Assembly (NCBI RefSeq): GCF_000482245.1
Contig: NZ_AWNH01000053.1
Coordinates: 1 to 64,000, forward strand
DNA: 64,000 nucleotides
Direction: 5' to 3'
From: Leptolyngbya sp. Heron Island J
Lineage (GTDB): Bacteria > Cyanobacteriota > Cyanobacteriia > Phormidesmidales > Phormidesmidaceae
Part shown: positions 43,375 to 50,928 of the stretch, piece by piece
How the letters are laid out: the number at the start of each line of letters is the position of its first letter
Position numbering within the stretch: position 1 is the stretch's first letter
Program-made: the position numbers and the translations under genes
Notes under the pieces: model-generated
Told to the model about the DNA's origin: nothing
What the model saw: only the letters and a program-made list of their open reading frames with translations
The model's database searches: none

Positions 43375-45072
43375 CTGCAAACGATTATCGAAACCATCTA
43401 CGGTGAGCTAAAAGGTCTCAAACCAAGCCAGCTCAAACAACTACGTCGTATTTATCATCAGCGCATTCCGGGTAACCAAATTACTAGCCCTGAGTTTGCC
43501 CAGCGGTTGGCAGCAATTAGTACGGATGTTAGTCAGCCCGTATGCGCCTACATAGACCGGCGAGGCCATGTTATCCGAGTGGGAGTAGGGTCTCCACGCC
43601 AAACCCAAATTCCGACACTAGAGCTACCCCGATATGGTGCCGAGCGCCTGTGTGGCATTCGGTGCATTGCCACACAACTCAAGCAGGAAAAACCAGGCAA
43701 TGCGGCCTTGACGGCGATGGCCCTACAGCGGCTAGATGCGTTAGTTTTGATCACCCTGACCGGCAGTGGGTTTCAGCGCAAGGGGGGTGGCGCAACCGGC
43801 TATATTCGCGAAGCCTACCTGGCGCATCTAATTCCCGATGAGACTCAGCGCTGGTCAGTCTCTGCAGCAATGGATTTAGAAACATTAAGTCAAGAAGACT
43901 TTACTGACTTGACCGAAGGCTTGGAGGAAGAATTCCGCCGTCTGTTTGTGGCACAGCAGGTAGATAGTAGCCACGATCGGGTACTGCTAGTGGGTCTACA
44001 AACAGACAGAATGGATCCCGACCAGTTTAAGAATGGCCTGGAAGAACTATCTCGTTTAGTAGAAACAGCGGGGGGAGAAGTTTTAGAAACCCTCAAACAA
44101 AAACGAGCGAAACCCCATCCTCAGACCGTACTAGGAGCCGGTAAAGTCGATGAGATAGCCTTAGAAGCCCAAACCTTAGGGGTAAGCCTGGTGGTATTTA
44201 ACCGAGATCTATCTCCAGCTCAGGTGCGTAGCCTCGAACAACGAATTGGGGTACGGGTAGTGGACCGCACGGAAGTAATTTTAGATATCTTTGCCCAACG
44301 AGCGCGGACAGGGGCTGGCAAATTGCAGGTAGAACTGGCACAGCTAGAGTATCAGTTACCCAAGTTAACAGGTCGGGGACAGGCCATGTCTCGGCTCGGG
44401 GGTGGTATTGGTACTCGGGGTCCTGGTGAGACCAAGCTAGAAACGGAGCGGCGGGCGATTCAAAAACGGATCACGCGGCTACAGCGGGAGGTAACTCAGC
44501 TCCAGGCGCATCGCTCGCGCATGCGACAGAATCGGCAACATCATCAAGTACCTTCTGTTGCGGTGGTAGGTTATACCAATGCGGGCAAATCTACGTTGTT
44601 GAACACCCTAACCAATGCCGACATCTATGCAGCCGATCAGTTGTTTGCCACATTAGATCCAACAACAAAAAGATTGTCGGTGGTGGACAATGAGACCCAT
44701 GAGAAGAGAGCCATGGTCTTAACCGATACGGTTGGTTTTATCCAGGATTTGCCACCTTCTCTTATGGATGCGTTTCGAGCCACCTTAGAAGAAGTTACAG
44801 AAGCTGATGCGCTCATGCATGTAGTGGATTTATCTCATCATGCGTGGCAGGACCATATTCGCTCAGTGATGGGGATTTTGGGACAGATGCCAACAACACC
44901 AGGGCCAATTTTGTTGGTGTTTAACAAGTTGGATGCGGTGGATAGTGACACGCTGGCTGTGGCAAAAGATGAGTATCCCCAGGCGTTATTTATTTCAGCT
45001 GCGCAGAAGTTAGGGTTGGAGACATTGCGACAGCGATTGGTGCAGTTGATTGATTATGCAGTGGCAGGCTAG
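43375..45072 (+). CDS. hflX: GTPase HflX
   Basis: Ribosome-associated GTPase that splits stalled ribosomes. The GTPase domain is clear: G1 GYTNAGKST, G3 DTVGF, G4 NKLD, after the HflX N-terminal domain (VLGAGKVDEI; GVRVVDRTEVILDIFAQRA; GGGIGTRGPGETKLE). The only standard start in frame is TTG 43507, but coding similarity continues about 40 codons upstream (ETIYGELKGLKPSQLKQL, then RIYHQRIPGNQITSPEFAQR), back to an in-frame stop at 43369. This stretch has no ATG, GTG or TTG. CTG 43375 (giving MQTIIETIYG) or ATT 43372/43384 is therefore a likely rare start. I use CTG 43375 provisionally. Confidence 0.9.
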   Translation: MQTIIETIYGELKGLKPSQLKQLRRIYHQRIPGNQITSPEFAQRLAAISTDVSQPVCAYIDRRGHVIRVGVGSPRQTQIPTLELPRYGAERLCGIRCIATQLKQEKPGNAALTAMALQRLDALVLITLTGSGFQRKGGGATGYIREAYLAHLIPDETQRWSVSAAMDLETLSQEDFTDLTEGLEEEFRRLFVAQQVDSSHDRVLLVGLQTDRMDPDQFKNGLEELSRLVETAGGEVLETLKQKRAKPHPQTVLGAGKVDEIALEAQTLGVSLVVFNRDLSPAQVRSLEQRIGVRVVDRTEVILDIFAQRARTGAGKLQVELAQLEYQLPKLTGRGQAMSRLGGGIGTRGPGETKLETERRAIQKRITRLQREVTQLQAHRSRMRQNRQHHQVPSVAVVGYTNAGKSTLLNTLTNADIYAADQLFATLDPTTKRLSVVDNETHEKRAMVLTDTVGFIQDLPPSLMDAFRATLEEVTEADALMHVVDLSHHAWQDHIRSVMGILGQMPTTPGPILLVFNKLDAVDSDTLAVAKDEYPQALFISAAQKLGLETLRQRLVQLIDYAVAG

Positions 45073-45262
45073 CAAAATTTTGGTGGATTGTTCCCAACGT
45101 TGCCGGGGTAAGCACAAGGCATTATCCCTAAGAGGGAGCATCCTTTGGATATGAATCAAATATAAACTCACTGGGAACGTATTTGTAGCGTAAGCATCAG
45201 TTCAAATACACCTTAAAACTGATAATTCTCTTGATAGCGTCGGCTAAGGCACCAAGGGACTA

Positions 45263-46528
45263 ATGACTCAAAACTCGCTCAAGCGCATGTTTTTCAAGCG
45301 ACGGCAGCTACTTCAAGGCGCGACTGGGCTGAGTGCAGCTCTTTTGATGTCTAAGCTAGCCGGTTGTGCAACCACTACCGATAGTGACACCACACCTGCT
45401 GCAGGCGCAGAAACAACCTCAGCCGCTGCTGGTGAACCGATTAAGTTAGGCCTGATTGCTGCCATTACAGGGCCTTCAGCCGTATCAGGTGAGTCGATTA
45501 CTCGGGGATTGACCATTGCCCTAGAAAAAATTAACGCGAGTGGGGGCGTCATGGGGGGGCGTCCTTTGGAACTTGTCATTCGTGACGATGAATCCACCCC
45601 GGCTAAGGGAGTAGCGGCGGCTCGGGAATTGATTGAGCAGGAAAAAGTGGCCCTGGTTTTTGGCGGCTTAGATTCTCCCGTATCCCTGGCTATGTTGCCT
45701 GTTTTCCACGAGTTAGAAGTGCCTTACATGGGTGTGTGGGCAGCGGCCACAGGCATTACCCGCAACGAATTTGACCCCAACTTTGCCTTTCGAGTCTCGG
45801 CTAACGACAATATTGTAGACAGTTACCTAATGCGCTACGCTAAGCAAGAATTAGGAGCCACTAAGGTGGGTTTAGTGCTGATCAACAACCCTTGGGGTGA
45901 ATCGAATCAGGCTGGGTTTGAGGAGTGGGCACCGAAGTATGACCTGGACATTGTTGGCATTGAAAAGTTCAACGATGGGGACACCGATATTTCTCCCCAG
46001 TTAGGTCGTTTGCAGGAGGGTGGGGCCGAAGCGCTGCTGATGGTAGCCAACGCCGCCCCTTCTGCGGTCGCGATGAAGTCTTTGCTGCGTCTGGGTTGGG
46101 ATGTGCCGGTTGTCTCCCATTGGGGACCGACGGGTGGTCGTTTCCCTGAATTGGCTGGGGAAGAAGCGGCGGCTCGGGTGGTGTTTATGCAGACCTATAG
46201 CTTCTTTGATGCTGAAGGAGAGCGCTCAGAAGCACTGATGAGCAAGTTACAAGAGAAGTATGATGTCAAGGGACCAGAGGATGTGATTGCCCCAGTGGGA
46301 ACGGCCAATGCCTATGACGCGATGAATCTGGTCGCTCTGGCCATAGATACGGCAGAGAGCTTAGACGGACCCACATTGCGAGACTCTTTTTATGATCTGC
46401 CAACCTACGAAGGTCTGATTAAAACCTATGAGCAGTCCTTTTCACCCGATAACCACGATGCCCTGAATGAAGACGACTATATTCTGGTGCAGTGGAAAGA
46501 TAACAAACTAGTACCCTTCCAAGGGTAA
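45263..46528 (+). CDS. Branched-chain amino acid/urea-type ABC binding lipoprotein (LivK-like)
   Basis: 421-residue type I periplasmic binding protein. The N-terminus has a twin-arginine-like FFKRRQLLQG and a lipobox (SKLAGC), so it is a membrane-anchored lipoprotein. The binding domain follows: IKLGLIAAITGPSAVSGESI, then GGRPLELVIRDDES and ALVFGGLDSPVSLAM. It is the first gene of an operon with LivH and a LivM-LivG-LivF fusion. The family takes up branched-chain and other amino acids, or urea. The ligand here is not determinable. ATG 45287 is an alternative start. Confidence 0.9.
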   Translation: MTQNSLKRMFFKRRQLLQGATGLSAALLMSKLAGCATTTDSDTTPAAGAETTSAAAGEPIKLGLIAAITGPSAVSGESITRGLTIALEKINASGGVMGGRPLELVIRDDESTPAKGVAAARELIEQEKVALVFGGLDSPVSLAMLPVFHELEVPYMGVWAAATGITRNEFDPNFAFRVSANDNIVDSYLMRYAKQELGATKVGLVLINNPWGESNQAGFEEWAPKYDLDIVGIEKFNDGDTDISPQLGRLQEGGAEALLMVANAAPSAVAMKSLLRLGWDVPVVSHWGPTGGRFPELAGEEAAARVVFMQTYSFFDAEGERSEALMSKLQEKYDVKGPEDVIAPVGTANAYDAMNLVALAIDTAESLDGPTLRDSFYDLPTYEGLIKTYEQSFSPDNHDALNEDDYILVQWKDNKLVPFQG

Positions 46529-46546
46529 AGGCACTGAGTAAAGGCA

Positions 46547-47416
46547 ATGTGGTCTCAACTGCTCCTTTCAGGGATTGCTGTCGGTAGTCTGTATGGCTTG
46601 GTGGCTCTGGGCTTTCAGATTACCTATGCGGTCTCAAAGACGATGAACTTTTCCCAGGGCGCTTCTGTGATGGTTGGAGCTGTCTTGTGCTACAGCCTTA
46701 ATATCACACTGGGAGTGCCAGCCTGGTTGGCAGTGCCGATCACGTTGGTGGCGGCCTTTGGGTTAGGCCTGCTGATTGAGCGGTTTGTGGTGCGTCCATT
46801 TTCGGAAGGGGGTTCCAACAGTTGGCTACTGACGACAATCGCCCTGGGCATCATTCTCGAAAATCTTGCCATGCTCACATTTGGCAAAGAGACACGAGGC
46901 TATCCTTCTGCTTGGGCAGAAACACCAGTCCAACTGCTGGGGTTTGGTGTGTTTTCGGTGGAGCTGCTAATTCCGGTGGTGGGGTTAGCTGTTGCGATCG
47001 CACTCCGTATCCTATTTACACGAACTCTCTTAGGCAAAGCCCTGCAGGCCGTCAGCGAGAGCCATGACACCGCCCGACTGATGGGCATTCCAGTGGAGCG
47101 GATGATCAGCGTTACCTTTGGCATGTCTACCGCACTGGCAGCGTTGGCGGGCATGTTAATCGCGCCTGTTAGCAATGTTTCCGCCACCATGGGTACGCTG
47201 CTGGGTTTAAAGGCGTTTGCCACCGCCATTATCGGTGGCTTGGCTAATCCTTGGGGAGTCATGGTGGCGGGCATTCTATACGGTTTAGTGGAATCGGCAG
47301 CCGCTGGTTTATTGGGGGGTAGCTATCGCGAAATTATTGGCTTTGCGGTGGTAATTTTGATGCTGGCGATACGACCTCATGGTCTGTTTGGTCAGGCTCA
47401 GGTGAAGAAAGTTTAG
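46547..47416 (+). CDS. livH: Branched-chain amino acid ABC permease LivH
   Basis: 289-residue inner-membrane permease with about eight helices. It starts QLLLSGIAVGSLYGLVALGF, typical of LivH. The coupling region includes GKALQAVSESHDTARLMGI and the end is IIGGLANPWGVMVAGILYGL. It follows the binding protein by 18 bp and precedes the fused LivM/G/F gene by 9 bp. Confidence 0.92.
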   Translation: MWSQLLLSGIAVGSLYGLVALGFQITYAVSKTMNFSQGASVMVGAVLCYSLNITLGVPAWLAVPITLVAAFGLGLLIERFVVRPFSEGGSNSWLLTTIALGIILENLAMLTFGKETRGYPSAWAETPVQLLGFGVFSVELLIPVVGLAVAIALRILFTRTLLGKALQAVSESHDTARLMGIPVERMISVTFGMSTALAALAGMLIAPVSNVSATMGTLLGLKAFATAIIGGLANPWGVMVAGILYGLVESAAAGLLGGSYREIIGFAVVILMLAIRPHGLFGQAQVKKV

Positions 47417-47425
47417 GTCATCAAC

Positions 47426-49903
47426 ATGAAGCTGCGCAGCTGGATTGGAATAGGTTTGTTAATTGGTGCGATCGCAGCCACACTACTAGCGCCCAATACC
47501 TACTACCTCTACACCATTGGCATGATTGCCATCACCACAATGGTGGCCGTTGGTCTTAATATTTTGGTGGGGCTGTCAGGGCAAGTGTCCATTGGCCATG
47601 CAGGGTTCTTTGCTATTGGAGCCTATGCCGCTAGCCTGTTGATGCTGAGGGTAGACTGGTCGTTTCCAGCAGCGGCAGGTGTCGGTATCCTGGCCACGGC
47701 TGGCATGGGAGCAGCATTAGGGGCTCCAGCCCTGCGGGTTACAGGTCCTTACCTGGCGATGGTAACAATCGCCTTTGGCATCATTGTCGAGCGAGTGTTG
47801 ATCGAGTGGGTTGGCCTCACCGGCGGCTTTGGCGGCTTGAGCAACATTCCCAAACCTGTGCTATTTGGCCTACAACCCGCTTTGAGAGATGTCGTTCTCA
47901 TTGCCGTTGTACTGGCTTTTGTTGCCATTTGGTCCTTTGATCAGCTCAAACAACATCCCTGGGGCAAGGCATTTCAAGCGGTGCGCGACGATGAGACAGC
48001 CGCCATTTCTCTGGGGTTAAATCCCCTAACGGTGAGGGTGATGGCCTTTACCGTTTCAGCAGCATTTACGGGCCTGGGAGGTGCCTTCTTCGCCTCCACA
48101 ATTGGGTTTGTGAGCCCCGACAGCTTTACCCGGCACCGCTCGATTCTATTTCTGTTGGTGGTCATCTTAGGGGGGATTGGCACTGCCGAAGGGGCATTCG
48201 TCGGCGCGATTGTGCTCGTTCTTTTACCAGAACTGATTAAAGACTTCGCCGATTACCAACTGTTGGTCTTTGGTGTGTTGTTACTGCTAACCCTGTGGCT
48301 AGCTCCCGAAGGCTTGACCCAACCGCTCAAGCGATGGTTTAGCCAACCGTCTCCGGTATATCCCCTGATCACTCCACCCGAGATGCCAGCCCTGATTACC
48401 CGCAATCAGGCAGCCGCTGCCCTAAAGGTAAATCAGGTCGGTATTCAGTTTGGAGGCGTGCGTGCGGTCAATGAGGTGAGCCTGACGGTGCAGCCGGGCA
48501 TGGTCACGGCGGTGATTGGTCCCAATGGTGCCGGTAAAACAACCCTGTTGAACTTGATTGGGGGCTTTTATCAAACCCAAACCGGCAGCATTATGCTTGG
48601 GAACACCGACCTGACCCAACAATCTGGTCTTGCGATCGCCCGTTCCGGTGTGGCCCGCACCTTTCAGGCAACCCGATTATTTGACTCACTTTCGGTGATT
48701 GATAATTTACGAGTTGCGGCTAAAGGTGCTCAAACTAGATCCATTTTTTCCGCTCTCGTGGGTCGAGGCAAAGCACCAACCCACCCAGAGAAAACGCTGC
48801 TGGAAGTATTATCGTTTGTTGGCTTTAGGGGTGATGTTTATCAGACGGCAGCTAACCTCCCCTTTGTAGATCGCCGATTAGCCGAAATCGCTCGGGCATT
48901 AGTGTTGGGGCCTCAGCTTTTGCTATTGGATGAACCTGCGGCAGGGCTGAGTAAAGACGATAAGCAAGTATTGGCACAGCTAGTGCGGCGGATTGCCAGT
49001 AGCGGTATTCCTGTCATTTTGATTGAGCACGACATGGACTTGGTGATGGATATTTCGGACCAAGTTGTGGTGCTAGACAGTGGCGATCGCATTTGCACAG
49101 GTTCTCCCGCACAAGTGCAGCAAGATCCAGCCGTCTTGGCCGCTTATTTAGGCGTTGACTCACCTGACTTAACCCGCCCAGCCCTCTCTCAACCGCAACC
49201 TCTATTGCAAACCAAACAGCTGGTTGCTGGCTACGACAAACTGAAGGTATTGCAGGCGGTTGACCTGACTGTGAATACGGGTGAACTGGTGGCCGTCATC
49301 GGTGCCAATGGTGCTGGTAAGAGCACCCTGATGAAAGCCATTACCCAGCTGATTTCCCCCTGGTCTGGAGATATCATCTGGCAAAACCAATCTCTATTGG
49401 GAACACCCGCCCATGGCATCAATCGACAAGGCATTGTCTTAGTACCTGAAGGACGACAGGTGTTTAAAGAGCTGACGGTGATCGACAATCTGCGTCTGGG
49501 GGCATTTAACCGTCAGGATGCTGAGGTGGACAGTGATATCCAGAAAATTCTCCAGCGCTTCCCGCGTTTATTTGAACGGCGCAACCAAAAAGCGGGGCTG
49601 TTATCAGGTGGAGAACAACAAATGCTGGCCATCGGTCGGGGCTTGATGGCCCGACCTAAATTGTTGTTGCTGGATGAACCGTCTCTTGGTCTAGCACCGA
49701 AACTGGTCACTGATTTGTTTACCACACTGGCAGAGCTACGGGATGAGGGGCTTACCATTTTGTTGGTGGATCAGATGGCCAGCCTGGCCTTGGCAGTGGC
49801 TGATCGGGCCTATCTACTGGAAACTGGGCAGGTTGTGCAATCGGGTACCGGCAACGAGATGCAACAAGATAGCCAGGTGATAAAAGCGTATTTAGGGGTT
49901 TAG
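47426..49903 (+). CDS. Fused LivM-LivG-LivF (permease plus two ATPases)
   Basis: 825 residues joining three transporter parts that are normally separate. LivM-type permease (about 1-300: GLNILVGLSGQVSIGHAGFF; FQAVRDDETAAISLGLNP). LivG-type ATPase (~330-580: Walker A GPNGAGKTT near 365; Walker B LLLLDEPAAGLS). LivF-type ATPase (~590-825: Walker A GANGAGKST near 625, signature LLSGGEQQM, Walker B LLLLDEPSLGLA). In the LivG half the usual signature (LPYGDQRRLEIARAL in the family) is LPFVDRRLAEIARAL, so its Gly is lost. The reading frame is unbroken. Operon with LivK-like and livH. Confidence 0.93.
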   Translation: MKLRSWIGIGLLIGAIAATLLAPNTYYLYTIGMIAITTMVAVGLNILVGLSGQVSIGHAGFFAIGAYAASLLMLRVDWSFPAAAGVGILATAGMGAALGAPALRVTGPYLAMVTIAFGIIVERVLIEWVGLTGGFGGLSNIPKPVLFGLQPALRDVVLIAVVLAFVAIWSFDQLKQHPWGKAFQAVRDDETAAISLGLNPLTVRVMAFTVSAAFTGLGGAFFASTIGFVSPDSFTRHRSILFLLVVILGGIGTAEGAFVGAIVLVLLPELIKDFADYQLLVFGVLLLLTLWLAPEGLTQPLKRWFSQPSPVYPLITPPEMPALITRNQAAAALKVNQVGIQFGGVRAVNEVSLTVQPGMVTAVIGPNGAGKTTLLNLIGGFYQTQTGSIMLGNTDLTQQSGLAIARSGVARTFQATRLFDSLSVIDNLRVAAKGAQTRSIFSALVGRGKAPTHPEKTLLEVLSFVGFRGDVYQTAANLPFVDRRLAEIARALVLGPQLLLLDEPAAGLSKDDKQVLAQLVRRIASSGIPVILIEHDMDLVMDISDQVVVLDSGDRICTGSPAQVQQDPAVLAAYLGVDSPDLTRPALSQPQPLLQTKQLVAGYDKLKVLQAVDLTVNTGELVAVIGANGAGKSTLMKAITQLISPWSGDIIWQNQSLLGTPAHGINRQGIVLVPEGRQVFKELTVIDNLRLGAFNRQDAEVDSDIQKILQRFPRLFERRNQKAGLLSGGEQQMLAIGRGLMARPKLLLLDEPSLGLAPKLVTDLFTTLAELRDEGLTILLVDQMASLALAVADRAYLLETGQVVQSGTGNEMQQDSQVIKAYLGV

Positions 49904-49911
49904 AGCAGGTA

Positions 49912-49934
49912 GGGGCATCCCCTTGTGGGTGCCC
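49912..49934. repeat. GGGGCATCC-type dispersed hairpin repeat after the liv operon
   Basis: GTAGGGGCATCC, loop CCTTGT, GGGTGCCC. It differs by one G-T change from the element at 42447-42468. It lies just after the fusion-gene stop and before the ccmK stop, so it could also end transcription. Confidence 0.8.
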
Positions 49935-49965
49935 TGGATACCTTACGCCATGGTCCGATTGTCGA

Positions 49966-50277
49966 TCAAACTCTGAATGGCTCTGATTTTTCGTCAAAGT
50001 GTAGAGGCAAGACACTTTCAATATTTTCAGTTGGGTGGGGCACGGTGTAATGGGACGTAACTTTCCCATTATTAGGGCAGGCGTTAGCAGCTTTTATCCC
50101 CGCCTCCATGGCTCTGTTGACTTCAGCCACACGTCCTCGAACCGTTACAAACTGACGTCCGCTATCGGCCTGATTAATCCCTAAAAGGGAGACATTACCT
50201 GCTTTAACCATGGCATCCGCCGCTGCCAGCGAAGCCGGATATCCGTGGGTTTCGATTACACCGATAGAGTAAAGCAT
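49966..50277 (-). CDS. ccmK: BMC-domain carboxysome shell protein (CcmK paralogue)
   Basis: 103-residue single-BMC-domain protein that forms hexameric tiles. It has SIGVIETHGYPASLAAADAM, VKAGNVSLLGINQADSGRQF (the pore-lining segment is ADSGR, rather than the KIGSGR of CcmK2), and PTENIESVLP near the C-terminus. It stands alone, away from a ccm operon, like the satellite loci of CcmK3/4 or CcmK5/6 that adjust shell permeability. I cannot pick the number. Convergent with the liv operon. Confidence 0.88.
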   Translation of the reverse strand: MLYSIGVIETHGYPASLAAADAMVKAGNVSLLGINQADSGRQFVTVRGRVAEVNRAMEAGIKAANACPNNGKVTSHYTVPHPTENIESVLPLHFDEKSEPFRV

Positions 50278-50321
50278 AGGGAAGTGGGTTCGATTGTGAA
50301 GCTGCCCTTCTTAATATACCT

Positions 50322-50375
50322 GAGACCCGACACCCGACACTCAACCCTTGACACTTGATACCCGCGACCCGAGAC
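50322..50375. repeat. Degenerate tandem short repeats (ACCCGACAC-type)
   Basis: Several copies of (A)CCCGACAC, CTTGACACTTG and CCCGCGACCCGAGACC in tandem. Low-complexity DNA at the left border of the accessory island, just before a pseudogene. Confidence 0.6.
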
Positions 50376-50385
50376 CTATTTTAGG

Positions 50386-50824
50386 GTGGTGGAATTGGGT
50401 TTACGGTTTAAGTCGATGCGGTCTACGACGTTGGACCGAGCCGATCTCGATAAGGGGGCGGAACCGGATAATGCTTACTATGTTCAGAATCAGCCTAAGA
50501 TTGCTGGTAAGACGGTTGATCTGAAAACTGATCCGCAACCGGCTATTGTGGTGGAGGTGAATATTACGCATACAGATATTGATAAGAATCGTCTGTATGC
50601 GAGGCTGGGGATGCCGGAGTTTTGGCGGTTTGGTGGTGATGTCTGGCGGGTTTATTGTCTGGTGGGTGATGCGTATGAGGACTGAAACGAGTCCGACGTT
50701 TAGCCTTGTAAAGAAAGAGGATCTCTATCATTTTTTAGAAGAGGCTCAGCAGGATGAGGTTGAAGCAGAAGTTAATTTAAGAAGCTGGACACGAGACTTT
50801 ATAAGTGAAGGTGGGCAAGCGTAG
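50386..50824 (+). pseudogene. Uma2-family endonuclease-like remnant, truncated and frameshifted
   Basis: Frame one reads ADLDKGAEPDNAYYVQN, PAIVVEVNITHTDID and FWRFGGDVWRVYCL, the core of the Uma2 (PD-(D/E)XK-like) family, then stops at 50685. The family C-terminus (TETSPTFSLVKKEDLYHFLE, QQDEVEAE) continues in a second frame from about 50672 to a stop at 50822. The first ~60 residues of the family are missing. It looks like a decayed gene, with one frameshift and a lost 5' end. Confidence 0.75.
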
Positions 50825-50928
50825 AGGTTGATAGAGCATAAAGATTATCGAGGGGAACCTGCACACCCTACGACCTGGCTAAAACACTCAAAATAGTTAG
50901 AGCATTTGCCTCACTAACTAGATTTTGT

